A stretch of 64,000 bases of DNA, taken from Haemophilus parainfluenzae T3T1. Lineage in GTDB: Bacteria; Pseudomonadota; Gammaproteobacteria; Enterobacterales; Pasteurellaceae. A model generated the notes under the pieces. That model saw nothing but the letters and a program-made list of their open reading frames with translations, was not told where the DNA came from and ran no database searches. Location of the stretch: positions 744,001 through 808,000 of the forward strand of contig NC_015964.1 in the NCBI RefSeq assembly GCF_000210895.1, read 5' to 3'. The position numbers and the translations under genes are program-made. Below, piece after piece: positions 1-8,199 of the stretch (positions within the stretch are counted from its first letter, which is position 1; each line of letters opens with the position of its first letter).

Positions 1-837
1 TCTGCTCACTTAACTTATGATGTGAATGAGGATATTGCTGCGCCTTATATCAGCAAAGGCGTGAAACCAAAAGTAGCCGTATTACGTGAACAAGGTGTAA
101 ACAGCCACGTTGAAATGGCAGCCGCTTTTGATCGAGCAGGCTTTGCGGCGATTGATGTTCACATGAGTGATTTAATGGCAGGCCGTTACAACTTAAACGA
201 CTTCAATGCGATGGTCGCCTGTGGTGGCTTCTCTTACGGTGACGTATTAGGCGCTGGTGGTGGCTGGGCGAAATCCATTTTATTTAACCCACAATTACGC
301 GATCAATTTACCCAATTCTTCGCTAATGAAAACACCCTTTCATTAGGGGTATGTAACGGCTGTCAATTTATCTCCACCCTTGCGGAAATTATCCCAGGTG
401 CAGAAAACTGGCCACGTTTCGTGCGTAATAAATCAGAACGCTTTGAAGCGCGTGCTGCGATGGTGAAAATCAACGACACCAACTCATTATGGTTTAAAGG
501 CATGGCAGGTTCACATATGCCGATTGCCGTTTCTCACGGTGAAGGTCGCGTAGAATTCAAAACACCTGAGAATTTGACCGCACTTCAAGCCCAAAACTTG
601 ATTGTGGCGCAATATATCGACAGCCATTTGAATGTAACTGAAACTTATCCGGCTAACCCGAATGGTTCGGCATTAGGGATTACTGCAATCTCTAATGTGG
701 ATGGTCGTATTGCCGCGATGATGCCTCACCCTGAGCGTGTATTCCGTGCTGTGAGCAACTCATGGTATCCAGAAGATTGGTCTGAAGATGGTGCATGGAT
801 GAGAATTTTTAGAAATGCGAGAGTGAATTTCAAATAA
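1..837 (+). CDS. purL: Phosphoribosylformylglycinamidine synthase, C-terminal part (5' end outside window)
   Basis: This is the C-terminal end of the large FGAM synthase, which makes formylglycinamidine ribonucleotide from FGAR, glutamine and ATP in purine synthesis. The reading frame is open from base 1, so the gene is cut by the window edge; the GTG at 22 is an internal codon, not a start. The visible part is the class I glutamine amidotransferase domain: [12 protein letters not shown] near its beginning, the nucleophile elbow LGVCNGCQF with the catalytic Cys, and [10 protein letters not shown] with the catalytic His and Glu near the end. A terminator hairpin follows at 871-902. Identification is secure; only about 279 residues of a protein of roughly 1,300 are visible. 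Confidence 0.97.
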   Translation, partial: SAHLTYDVNEDIAAPYISKGVKPKVAVLREQGVNSHVEMAAAFDRAGFAAIDVHMSDLMAGRYNLNDFNAMVACGGFSYGDVLGAGGGWAKSILFNPQLRDQFTQFFANENTLSLGVCNGCQFISTLAEIIPGAENWPRFVRNKSERFEARAAMVKINDTNSLWFKGMAGSHMPIAVSHGEGRVEFKTPENLTALQAQNLIVAQYIDSHLNVTETYPANPNGSALGITAISNVDGRIAAMMPHPERVFRAVSNSWYPEDWSEDGAWMRIFRNARVNFK

Positions 838-870
838 TGTGAGATTACTCACAGTAAATTAATACAGAAT

Positions 871-902
871 AAGAGATACTAAGAAATTGGTATCTCTTTT
901 TT
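871..902 (+). terminator. Rho-independent terminator of purL
   Basis: AAGAGATAC at 871-879 pairs with GTATCTCTT at 890-898 and is followed by a run of T. It lies about 35 bp after the purL stop. Confidence 0.8.
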
Positions 903-1038
903 ATTACATAAATTTTAGTAATAAAAAATGCCAACAATATTAGAGAGTAATATTGTTAATAATTTATATAAATATTTTATATGAAAATTCTTGGGCATTA
1001 TGCCCGTTATATCCATTGAACTATATAAGGAGTTCTTA

Positions 1039-1668
1039 ATGAGTAGTTTAGTTACATTGCTAGCTAATATTGTTGCGCCATTGCAACGCCAATTTATTAA
1101 CTTTATCCGTATTGCGATTTGTGTTGTGATGGTTTGGATTGGAGGTTTAAAAGTTTGCCAATATGAGGCAGATGGTATTGCACACTTTGTGTCAAATAGT
1201 CCTTTCTTAAGCTTCCTTTACAAAAACGGTGCGAATGAAGTGACAAATGATAAGGGTGTTTTAGTGAAAGAATACACCTTATATAAAAACCCTGAAGGCA
1301 AAATGGTTGCAAAAAATATCGAATGGCATAAAGCCAACGGCACCTACACAGCTTCTTATATTATTGGTGCAATCATTGTGACAATTGGTATTTTAGTATT
1401 AGCGGGGATTTGGTCTCCAACATTAGGTTTATTCGGAGGCTTACTCACCTTTGGTATGTCGATAGTCACGTTGTCGTTCCTGATATTTACGCCAGAAACC
1501 TGGGTACCGAATTTAGGTGGGGACTTCCCAACACCTAATTATGGCTTCCCATATCTCTCAGGTGCTGGCCGACTCGTGATTAAAGATATTATTATGATGG
1601 CAGGTGGCTTAGTTGCTGCAGCAGAATGTGCGAAACGTTATTTAGAGAATAAAAAACAGTTTGCTTAA
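1039..1668 (+). CDS. DUF417 / YkgB-RclC family inner-membrane protein
   Basis: A 209-residue membrane protein resembling the DUF417 family, to which E. coli YkgB/RclC (reactive chlorine resistance) belongs. I see an N-terminal membrane helix (FINFIRIAICVVMVWIGGLK), a soluble loop, two or three helices in the middle (ASYIIGAIIVTIGILVLAGI and the LGLFGGLLTFGMSIVTLSFL stretch) and a last helix near the C-terminus. The start is taken at ATG 1039, which has the ribosome site AAGGAG at about 1028-1033; an upstream in-frame ATG at 991 lacks one. The gene stands alone between purL and a convergent gene. The family assignment is from memory of conserved features; the biochemical function is unknown. 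Confidence 0.75.
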   Translation: MSSLVTLLANIVAPLQRQFINFIRIAICVVMVWIGGLKVCQYEADGIAHFVSNSPFLSFLYKNGANEVTNDKGVLVKEYTLYKNPEGKMVAKNIEWHKANGTYTASYIIGAIIVTIGILVLAGIWSPTLGLFGGLLTFGMSIVTLSFLIFTPETWVPNLGGDFPTPNYGFPYLSGAGRLVIKDIIMMAGGLVAAAECAKRYLENKKQFA

Positions 1669-1681
1669 TTATTTTATTTAA

Positions 1682-1714
1682 AAGGCTTGCTGGGATAAAT
1701 GGCAAGTCTTTTTG
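1682..1714 (+). terminator. Terminator after the DUF417 gene
   Basis: AAGGCTTGC pairs with GCAAGTCTT (one G-T pair) and is followed by TTTTG. It lies just after the stop at 1668. Confidence 0.6.
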
Positions 1715-1740
1715 TTATTAAGATATAAAAGCTTAATAAT

Positions 1741-1772
1741 AAAAAACCGAATAGAAATAGTCGGTTTTTTTA
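1741..1772 (-). terminator. Bidirectional terminator between convergent genes
   Basis: AAACCGA and TCGGTTT form a hairpin flanked by A-rich and T-rich runs. It can serve the SIMPL gene on the minus strand (stop at 1786) and also the plus-strand gene. Confidence 0.7.
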
Positions 1773-1785
1773 TTAACATTGAATT

Positions 1786-2538
1786 TTATTCAAATTGAAT
1801 TGAACCGTCAGCACTGGCCTTAATGATTTGTTTGCCAGGGATGAGAATCATCGGCTCAGATCTTTTAGCTTCTGAACTTGGTGCAATTTTAGATAATGCT
1901 CGTTCTCCTGCAAAGTAGTAACCGTCGGAAAAGTTTGCTCTATCGCTTGGCGTATTTAATCGAACATTTTGTAGCGTGTATTTTTTAGCATTTAACCCTT
2001 TTTGAATAATTTCAGCTTTGTGTTGGAATTGCTGGATGATTTCTAGGGTCATTTCATCTTCCAATGAAGCCAATTTTTCTTTAGACACGCTAAATGAAAC
2101 ATCTTCAATAGTTATATTATCCTCTAGACCTTCTAATACTTTTGCCATTGATTCTAAATCTTTACTTTTTAGCACCAATTCCCCTTCAGCAATCCAGTGT
2201 TCAATCAGGCGTTTGCCATTTTTCTGCGTATAATAATTAGGGTAAGTACGAATACCATCGCTACGGACTTCAATAGATGGATATTGTTTGATTAAATCCA
2301 TCACTTTATTGAGTTTTCCGTTCACTTCAGATTTTAATTCTTTAACCGATTTACCTTCTTTGCTACTAGATAGGATGGCTTTCATTAAATCTTGTTCTAT
2401 TTCACGTGTCACATCAGTACTGAAATGGAACTCGGTTTTGTTGGTATCATTTTGGGCTTGTTCTTCTGCTTGAACCATAAATGGTGTTGCAATAGTTAAT
2501 GGTAGTAAGGCCCAGTATTTTTTTAGATTTAGTTTCAT
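1786..2538 (-). CDS. SIMPL-domain (DUF541) periplasmic protein
   Basis: A 250-residue exported protein. A signal peptide is visible at the N-terminus (KKYWALLPLTIATPFMVQA, cleavage after AQA-like VQA near residue 24). The rest has the alternating helix and strand pattern of SIMPL/DUF541 proteins, with VEVRSDG/IRTYPNYY-type strands, an EGELVLKSKDLE segment and a conserved tail of basic-acidic strands (ALSKIAPSSEA). SIMPL proteins are periplasmic and some are linked to oxidative stress, but none has a firm enzyme activity. It is transcribed alone, separated from glpQ by a hairpin at 2608-2650. Family call is moderate; function is not known. Confidence 0.7.
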   Translation of the reverse strand: MKLNLKKYWALLPLTIATPFMVQAEEQAQNDTNKTEFHFSTDVTREIEQDLMKAILSSSKEGKSVKELKSEVNGKLNKVMDLIKQYPSIEVRSDGIRTYPNYYTQKNGKRLIEHWIAEGELVLKSKDLESMAKVLEGLEDNITIEDVSFSVSKEKLASLEDEMTLEIIQQFQHKAEIIQKGLNAKKYTLQNVRLNTPSDRANFSDGYYFAGERALSKIAPSSEAKRSEPMILIPGKQIIKASADGSIQFE

Positions 2539-2607
2539 AAAGTTTCCTTTTTATTTTATAAAATCAATTTGTTAGAGTTATCTATTATATAAAAGTTCCG
2601 GATTTAA

Positions 2608-2650
2608 AAAAGCGGTCAAAAATCACAACAAATTTTGACCGCTCTTTTTA
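2608..2650 (-). terminator. Inverted uptake-signal-like pair acting as the glpQ terminator
   Basis: AGCGGTCAAAA and TTTTGACCGCT form a long hairpin with A/T runs on both sides. The core is the AGCGGTC variant, one base away from the standard AAGTGCGGT. It sits 18 bp past the glpQ stop on the minus strand. Confidence 0.8.
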
Positions 2651-2667
2651 TTAGTTTTACTTACGTA

Positions 2668-3753
2668 TTATTTTTGTTTTTTCAAAAATTCAACGCCAGT
2701 GTCTGGGAAGTCGGTGAATACACCCGTTGCACCAGATTTATTCAATAATGCATCGTACATTTGATTTACGTCAGTGAAGAATTCAGGTAACGCATCTTTA
2801 CGCACGGTGTATGGGTGTAATTCCACTTTGTATTGTGCGAGTTCTTTCACTAATGGAGTGTACACGATGTTGCCTGGTTTAGATTTTTCTTTATCCACTA
2901 ACATGTACCAGCCTGGGCCAACACCATCAGCATATTTCACCACTTCTGCCATTGCACCTGGTTTGAACATCCAATCGTAATCGTAATTCACCCATTTGCC
3001 TTTCGCATCTTTTTCTTCAGTTTCATGCCAGTCGGTGTATGCCACTAATTGAACAAGTTTTAAATCCATGCCCATTTTTGGTAGCAATTCGTTTTTGATA
3101 CGTTTTAACTCATTGAAGTCGAAGGTTTGTAAGTAAACCATGTCTGATTTCTTGTCGTAACCGTATTTTTTCAACACTTTAAGGGTTTCAACTGCAATGT
3201 CTTTGCCATTTTGGTGGTGGAACCAAGGTGCTTTGATTTCAGGGTAGATACCCACTTTTTTACCGGTAGATTTTTCTAAACCTTGGATGAATTCTAACTC
3301 ATCTTCAAAAGTATGGATTTTGAAGTGTGATTTCCAAAGTGGGAAACGACCTGGATATACTGCAACTTGTTTACCATCTTTGGTTTCAAAGTTTTCAGTC
3401 ATATTTAAACTTTGAATTTCTTTTAAGGTGAAGTCGATTACATAATAACGACCATCTTTACGATGACGATTTGGGAATTTTTGTGCGACGTCAGTTAAAC
3501 CATCTAAGAAGTGGTCATGGATAACCACTAAACGGCCGTCTTTTGTCATCGCTAAGTCTTGTTCTAAGTAGTCTGCGTGTTGTGCAAATGCAAGCGCTTT
3601 AGACTCAAGTGTATGCTCTGGTAAGTAACCACTTGCACCGCGGTGAGCAATGATAATTTTGTCTGATTTCATAGTGTCCACAGAAGAGTGTGCGCTACAT
3701 CCTGAAAGTACGCCTGCAGCTAATAAAGAAAGCGCTAGAGTTTTGAGTTTCAT
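2668..3753 (-). CDS. glpQ: Glycerophosphodiester phosphodiesterase, protein D lipoprotein
   Basis: Hydrolyses glycerophosphodiesters to glycerol-3-phosphate and an alcohol; in Haemophilus it is the surface lipoprotein called protein D (hpd), used to obtain choline and glycerol-3-phosphate from host lipids. The N-terminus is a lipoprotein signal with lipobox LSGC (Cys 19). The GDPD catalytic motif IIAHRGASGYLPEHTLE follows at about residues 33-50, then YLEQDLAMTKDG and HDHFLD. At 361 residues it matches the family length. The sequence agrees closely with H. influenzae protein D as I recall it. It is 17 bp after the propeller gene and downstream of glpT, so the three probably share transcription. 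Very secure. Confidence 0.96.
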   Translation of the reverse strand: MKLKTLALSLLAAGVLSGCSAHSSVDTMKSDKIIIAHRGASGYLPEHTLESKALAFAQHADYLEQDLAMTKDGRLVVIHDHFLDGLTDVAQKFPNRHRKDGRYYVIDFTLKEIQSLNMTENFETKDGKQVAVYPGRFPLWKSHFKIHTFEDELEFIQGLEKSTGKKVGIYPEIKAPWFHHQNGKDIAVETLKVLKKYGYDKKSDMVYLQTFDFNELKRIKNELLPKMGMDLKLVQLVAYTDWHETEEKDAKGKWVNYDYDWMFKPGAMAEVVKYADGVGPGWYMLVDKEKSKPGNIVYTPLVKELAQYKVELHPYTVRKDALPEFFTDVNQMYDALLNKSGATGVFTDFPDTGVEFLKKQK

Positions 3754-3770
3754 TGTGTGTTCTCCTTGAT

Positions 3771-4682
3771 TTACTTATTACATCTTGGTTTCATGTCGTA
3801 AAAATAGATTTCACTAATTTCACGGTCATATCCTGGATAAAATCCTTTTGGCATCCCTAACACAATTTGTTTGCCTCGGTTTGCATGGACAAGTAGTTGT
3901 TTCGTTTTCGGATTCACATTCAAGCCTTCGACTTCGCCGACATCTCGAATGTCATTCAATGTTTTTTCTAAAACAACGGGAGCTTCATTATTTTTATCTG
4001 AAATTTCTACACGATAAATATGATCGGGTTCTTTTTCATCTGCCGTACCATCATCAGATGTGACGTAGAGATCACCGTTGTAGGCATAAACCCCTTGAAT
4101 CCATTGTGGAACAGGTTGTAAATGCACTTTACGTTTATATTTACCGGTTGAAAGATCATATTCATATAAATAACGGCCGCTTTCTTCACCTACCCAAGAT
4201 GCCATCCAAACGGAATTATGAACGGTATCTACGGTGATGCCAGAAACTTCGACTTGACCTGACTCAGGATTAAAATCAACTGATCTTTTTAATGCGAGGG
4301 TTTCGGGATCGTGAATCGCAATTTGAATATTTTTACCTACGCCGGCATCAAACCATTCAGAGGAAACATAAAGTTCATTGTTGTAGATATCAATGTCGCC
4401 AATGTGATTGGCTTCTTTTTGATAGCCGACAAAAGGATCTTTATTTTCTTTAATCAGTTTTCCATCCATATCGTATTTGGCGAGCGTTTTACTGCCCGAT
4501 ACATATAAATATTTGCCATCAGTGGTAATCCCTTGACGTCCGTTGACTTCGAGTACTTTGTCTAATTTATAAGTATAAGCGGGGAGGGCTGAACGATAGG
4601 GCGCTTCACAAGTTTGATTTGCGAATGCTGCATTTGCCATAATTGCCGCGCCTAACATAATGGTTAATTTATTCAATTTCAT
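3771..4682 (-). CDS. Secreted beta-propeller-like protein of the glpT-glpQ cluster, function unknown
   Basis: A 303-residue exported protein that I do not recognise by name. The N-terminus is a signal peptide (LTIMLGAAIMANAAFA). The mature part has repeated blade-like units: GITTDGKYLYVSGSKTLAKYD, HIGDIDIYNNELYVSSEW, VSGITVDTVHNSVWMASW, IQGVYAYNGDLYVTSDDG and VEGLNVNPKTKQLLVHAN, as in NHL/YVTN or SMP-30-like propellers. Two cysteines, one near each end of the mature protein, could form a disulfide. ATG 4682 is preferred to the GTG at 4685 because AGGAG at 4691-4695 lies 8 bp from it. It lies between glpT and glpQ, so a role in handling or sensing a glycerophosphodiester is possible but is only inference. 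Confidence 0.7.
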   Translation of the reverse strand: MKLNKLTIMLGAAIMANAAFANQTCEAPYRSALPAYTYKLDKVLEVNGRQGITTDGKYLYVSGSKTLAKYDMDGKLIKENKDPFVGYQKEANHIGDIDIYNNELYVSSEWFDAGVGKNIQIAIHDPETLALKRSVDFNPESGQVEVSGITVDTVHNSVWMASWVGEESGRYLYEYDLSTGKYKRKVHLQPVPQWIQGVYAYNGDLYVTSDDGTADEKEPDHIYRVEISDKNNEAPVVLEKTLNDIRDVGEVEGLNVNPKTKQLLVHANRGKQIVLGMPKGFYPGYDREISEIYFYDMKPRCNK

Positions 4683-4733
4683 CACATTATCTCCTTTTAA
4701 AGTGCGGTTAAAAATTCAGTTGTTTTTTGTAAT

Positions 4734-4770
4734 AAAAAAGGCGGCAAGCCTTCGCCTGTCGCCTTTAATT
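4734..4770 (-). terminator. Hairpin after glpT
   Basis: AAAGGCGGCAAG and the matching CTGTCGCCTTT arm form a GC-rich hairpin just after the glpT stop on the minus strand, with A-rich flank (T run in the transcript). It may be partial, since the propeller gene and glpQ follow in the same direction. Confidence 0.7.
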
Positions 4771-4776
4771 TATAGA

Positions 4777-6216
4777 TTATTTACCGTAGGTATCGCCTAA
4801 TTTAGCTTTATGTTTGCCTTCTTCAACCATTACGATGAAGAGTAATAACACCGCTAAGATACCACCGCCGATCATGACGTAGAAACCGCCGTCCCAGCCG
4901 TAGTGTTGAGCTGCCCAACCGATAACAGCTGAAGCTGACACAGTACCACCTAAGTAACCGAATAAACCGGTGAAACCTGCTGCTGTACCTGCTGCTTTTT
5001 TCGGTGCAAGCTCAAGAGCGTGTAAGCCGATTAACATTACAGGACCGTAGATTAAGAAACCGATTAAGGTCATTAAGATGAAGTCAGTTAATTGATATGG
5101 GTTTTCATACCAAGCTGCATAGTTTGCAAGCTCTGCTTCAGGTGTAGCTGGGTTCATCCAGTATGCTACAACTGCTGCGGTAGTTAAGATCATGAAGATG
5201 AAACCGGTTAAACCACGTTTACCTTTGAAGACTTTATCTGATACCCAACCACATAATAATGTACCTGGAACTGCTGCTAATTCATAGATTGTGTAAGCCC
5301 ATGCGGTACCTTTGATGTTGAAGTGTTTTACTTCACTTAAGTAAACCGGAGACCATTTCAATACGCCGTAGCGGATTAAGTATACGAATACGTTAGCAAT
5401 CGCGATGTACCATAACAATTTGTTTTTCAATACATAAGTGACGAAGATTTCTTTTGTACTTAAATCGTTTTCGTAAGTTTTTTCGTTATAGTCATCTGGG
5501 TAGTCATTACGCCATTTTTCGATTGATGGTAAACCACAAGATTGTGGAGTATCACGCATCACGAAGTAAACTGGAATTGCACAGAGCATTGCCGCAATAC
5601 CCGGATAGTAGAGGGATTGTTGCCAAATATCTTTTGCTTGCGCTTCGACACCATGAGTGCTGAAGAAGACGGCACTTGCTAATAGCACCATTGCACCCGG
5701 CATCATACCACCGATGTTGTGCGCGGTATTCCAGATAGATACGATAGTACCGCGTTCTGATTTAGACCACCAGTGTACCATTGTACGACCACATGGAGGC
5801 CATCCCATACCTTGGAACCAACCATTTAAGAAGATCATTACCCACATGATGGCAACGCCAGAGGTTGCCCATGGGAATAAACCCATCATGGTCATACAAA
5901 GACCAGAAAGCAATAAACCAAATGGTAAGAATACGCGAGGGTTCGAACGGTCAGACATACCTGCCATGACGAACTTAGATAAACCGTAGGCAAGACCAGC
6001 CGCTGAGCCGATAACACCTAGTTGCGCTTTTGTGTACAAGCCCTGTTGAATTAAACCGGGTTGTGCTAAGTCAAAGTTTGCACGTACAAAATAGTAAGCG
6101 GCATAACCAAAGAAGATCCCTGCAAACACTTGCCAACGTAAGCGTTTATACGTGGAATCAATTTTCTCCGCAGGAAGTTCCGCAATATGCGGTGCGGGTT
6201 TAAATGGTCCAAACAT
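4777..6216 (-). CDS. glpT: Glycerol-3-phosphate transporter, MFS antiporter
   Basis: Imports glycerol-3-phosphate in exchange for inorganic phosphate across the inner membrane. The 479-residue protein starts with a soluble MFGPFKPAP segment, then shows twelve membrane helices. The organophosphate:phosphate antiporter signatures include [15 protein letters not shown] in helix 1 (with the substrate-binding Arg), the [20 protein letters not shown] segment and the [14 protein letters not shown] helix. Length and sequence agree with the family. It is divergent from glpABC across a 290-bp region with two CRP sites, and is the first gene of a probable glpT-propeller-glpQ unit. Confidence 0.97.
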   Translation of the reverse strand: MFGPFKPAPHIAELPAEKIDSTYKRLRWQVFAGIFFGYAAYYFVRANFDLAQPGLIQQGLYTKAQLGVIGSAAGLAYGLSKFVMAGMSDRSNPRVFLPFGLLLSGLCMTMMGLFPWATSGVAIMWVMIFLNGWFQGMGWPPCGRTMVHWWSKSERGTIVSIWNTAHNIGGMMPGAMVLLASAVFFSTHGVEAQAKDIWQQSLYYPGIAAMLCAIPVYFVMRDTPQSCGLPSIEKWRNDYPDDYNEKTYENDLSTKEIFVTYVLKNKLLWYIAIANVFVYLIRYGVLKWSPVYLSEVKHFNIKGTAWAYTIYELAAVPGTLLCGWVSDKVFKGKRGLTGFIFMILTTAAVVAYWMNPATPEAELANYAAWYENPYQLTDFILMTLIGFLIYGPVMLIGLHALELAPKKAAGTAAGFTGLFGYLGGTVSASAVIGWAAQHYGWDGGFYVMIGGGILAVLLLFIVMVEEGKHKAKLGDTYGK

Positions 6217-6274
6217 AATTTTTCTCCAAAATCATTTTAATTATGAGTCCACCCCGATAATGGGGATAGCGTGC

Positions 6275-6280
6275 ATGATA
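6275..6280 (-). promoter_or_regulatory. Candidate -10 box of glpT
   Basis: On the minus strand this reads TATCAT. It stands 50 bp (centre to centre) downstream of the CRP site at 6320-6335, close to class I spacing. Inferred from sequence only. Confidence 0.45.
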
Positions 6281-6319
6281 AAATAAAAATAGAAATTAAA
6301 AAGAGAAATAATTCAAAAA

Positions 6320-6335
6320 TGTGATGTATTTCACA
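6320..6335. promoter_or_regulatory. CRP-cAMP site 1 of the glpT-glpA intergenic region
   Basis: TGTGATGTATTTCACA has both consensus half-sites (TGTGA-N6-TCACA) intact. Its position relative to the glpT -10 box suggests activation of glpT. Confidence 0.85.
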
Positions 6336-6352
6336 AAAAAAAATTTAACAAA

Positions 6353-6366
6353 TGAGCGAATACGAA
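6353..6366 (+). promoter_or_regulatory. Candidate GlpR operator, copy 1
   Basis: TGAGCGAATACGAA fits TGAGC-N4-ACGAA, which also occurs upstream of glpK at 29768-29781. The ACGAA part resembles the E. coli GlpR half-site. It lies between the two CRP sites. Confidence 0.45.
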
Positions 6367-6371
6367 AATTA

Positions 6372-6387
6372 TGTGATCTACTTCACA
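6372..6387. promoter_or_regulatory. CRP-cAMP site 2 of the glpT-glpA intergenic region
   Basis: TGTGATCTACTTCACA again has both perfect half-sites. Its centre is 52 bp, about five helical turns, from site 1. It is 61 bp from the glpA -10 box, consistent with class I activation near -71.5. Confidence 0.85.
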
Positions 6388-6395
6388 AAATAGCT

Positions 6396-6409
6396 TTCTT
6401 TTTCGCTCA
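6396..6409 (-). promoter_or_regulatory. Candidate GlpR operator, copy 2
   Basis: On the minus strand this reads TGAGCGAAAAAGAA, one mismatch from TGAGC-N4-ACGAA. It is inverted relative to copy 1 and directly abuts the glpA -35 box, a good place for a repressor. Confidence 0.4.
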
Positions 6410-6414
6410 AAATG

Positions 6415-6443
6415 TTGTGAATTTAACCGCTCTCCCATACAAT
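6415..6443 (+). promoter_or_regulatory. glpA promoter
   Basis: TTGTGA and TACAAT are separated by exactly 17 bp. Transcription would begin near 6450, about 58 bp before the chosen glpA start, which supports ATG 6508 over the upstream in-frame ATG at 6448. Confidence 0.6.
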
Positions 6444-6507
6444 AGCCATGGAATTTGTAACAGTTTTTACGTTTCTTTTTATTAATATTTTGGCTTTGGG
6501 GGTAACA

Positions 6508-8199
6508 ATGGGATTATCGCCTAATATGTATCGTGATGTGGGTGATTTTTCACCTATTTCGACGGATGTGATTATCATTGGTGGCGGTGCGACAGGTGCG
6601 GGGATTGCTCGTGACTGTGCATTGCGTGGAATTAACTGTATTTTATTAGAGCGTCGTGATATTGCGACAGGCGCAACAGGTCGTAACCACGGTTTGTTAC
6701 ATAGTGGTGCGCGTTATGCCGTAAACGATCAGGAATCCGCAGAAGAATGTATTAAAGAAAATAAAATTCTGCGCAATATCGCTCGTCACTGTGTGGATGA
6801 AACAGAAGGTTTATTTATTACCTTACCTGAAGATTCCCTTGATTATCAAAAAACCTTCATCGAAAGTTGTACCAAATCCGGTATTGAAGCTGTCGCCATT
6901 GATCCTAAACTTGCCCAAATTATGGAGCCATCAGTAAACCCAGATTTAGTGGGTGCCGTTGTTGTACCAGATGGTTCAATCGACCCTTTCCGTTTAACGG
7001 CTTCTAACGTGATGGATGCCACCGAAAATGGCGCGAAAATGTTCACTTATTGCGAAGTGAAAAGCTTAATTTGCGAAGGTGGCAAAGTAATCGGTGTGGA
7101 TGTCTACGATCACAAAAATCGCGTAAATCGCAAATTCTTTGCACCATTAGTCGTCAATGCAGGTGGTATTTGGGGACAAGGCATCGCAGAATATGCCGAT
7201 CTCAAAATCAAAATGTTCCCAGCAAAAGGCGCATTACTTGTTATGGGGCACCGTATCAACAAAATGGTGATTAACCGTTGCCGTAAACCTGCGGATGCGG
7301 ACATTCTTGTGCCAGGGGATACCATTTGTGTTATCGGTACAACCTCTAGCCGTATTCCTTACGATCAAATTGATAACATGGAAGTCACTCCTGAAGAAGT
7401 GGATATTCTGTTCCGTGAAGGGGAAAAACTTGCGCCAAGCTTGCGTCATACTCGTGTATTACGTGCTTATGCCGGTGTGCGTCCGTTAGTCGCGTCAGAT
7501 GACGATCCATCAGGTCGTAACGTAAGTCGCGGTATCGTGTTACTTGACCACGCAGAGCGTGATGGCTTAGATGGCTTTATCACGATCACTGGCGGTAAAT
7601 TAATGACTTATCGCTTAATGGCTGAATGGGCAACGGATCTGGTTTGTAAAAAACTCAACAAAACAGCACGTTGTACGACTGCTGAGCGTCCATTGCCGGG
7701 TTCAACCGAAAGCCGCGCAGAAACCAATCAGAAAGTGATTTCACTTCCAAGTACAATTCGTTATTCAGCCGTGTATCGTCATGGTTCTCGCGCCACTCGT
7801 TTATTAGATAAAGAACGTCTCGATCGTTCAATGGTGTGCGAATGTGAAGCCGTGACAGCGGGTGAAGTCCGTTATGCCGTTGATGAATTAAATGTGAATA
7901 ACTTAGTGGATTTACGTCGCCGTACTCGTGTGGGTATGGGGACTTGCCAAGCTGAGCTTTGCGCATGTCGTGCAGCGGGTTTAATGAACCGTTTTGAAGT
8001 GGCAACACCTCGTCAATCTACCACTCAATTAACCGCTTTCATGGAAGAGCGTTGGCGCGGTATTGAGCCTATTGCATGGGGTGAGGCGATTCGTGAAGCG
8101 GAATTTACTTCATGGATGTATGGCAGTGTGTTGGGTTTAAATGACGTTCAACCGCTTGAAACTGACAAACAGCAAGGGACGGATAACAATGAATTTTGA
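6508..8199 (+). CDS. glpA: Anaerobic glycerol-3-phosphate dehydrogenase subunit A
   Basis: The FAD-dependent catalytic subunit that oxidises glycerol-3-phosphate to dihydroxyacetone phosphate and passes electrons through GlpB/GlpC to menaquinone. The start is ATG 6508 ([11 protein letters not shown]), preceded by GGGGGT; the 20 extra residues from 6448 are not supported by a ribosome site and would begin upstream of the likely transcription start. The FAD-binding motif [18 protein letters not shown] is at about residues 20-37. The C-terminus carries a BFD-like [2Fe-2S] Cys cluster ([10 protein letters not shown] and [11 protein letters not shown]). At 563 residues the length is normal. It overlaps glpB by 11 bp, showing a tightly coupled glpABC operon. 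Confidence 0.96.
   Translation: MGLSPNMYRDVGDFSPISTDVIIIGGGATGAGIARDCALRGINCILLERRDIATGATGRNHGLLHSGARYAVNDQESAEECIKENKILRNIARHCVDETEGLFITLPEDSLDYQKTFIESCTKSGIEAVAIDPKLAQIMEPSVNPDLVGAVVVPDGSIDPFRLTASNVMDATENGAKMFTYCEVKSLICEGGKVIGVDVYDHKNRVNRKFFAPLVVNAGGIWGQGIAEYADLKIKMFPAKGALLVMGHRINKMVINRCRKPADADILVPGDTICVIGTTSSRIPYDQIDNMEVTPEEVDILFREGEKLAPSLRHTRVLRAYAGVRPLVASDDDPSGRNVSRGIVLLDHAERDGLDGFITITGGKLMTYRLMAEWATDLVCKKLNKTARCTTAERPLPGSTESRAETNQKVISLPSTIRYSAVYRHGSRATRLLDKERLDRSMVCECEAVTAGEVRYAVDELNVNNLVDLRRRTRVGMGTCQAELCACRAAGLMNRFEVATPRQSTTQLTAFMEERWRGIEPIAWGEAIREAEFTSWMYGSVLGLNDVQPLETDKQQGTDNNEF

Noticed and set aside
6448-6507. Upstream start for glpA at 6448
   Set aside because: The predicted promoter would start transcription near 6450, and MGLSP at 6508 is the family N-terminus with a ribosome site.
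7050-7489. Overlapping open frames within glpA on both strands
   Set aside because: They have no ribosome site or family features and lie fully within glpA.
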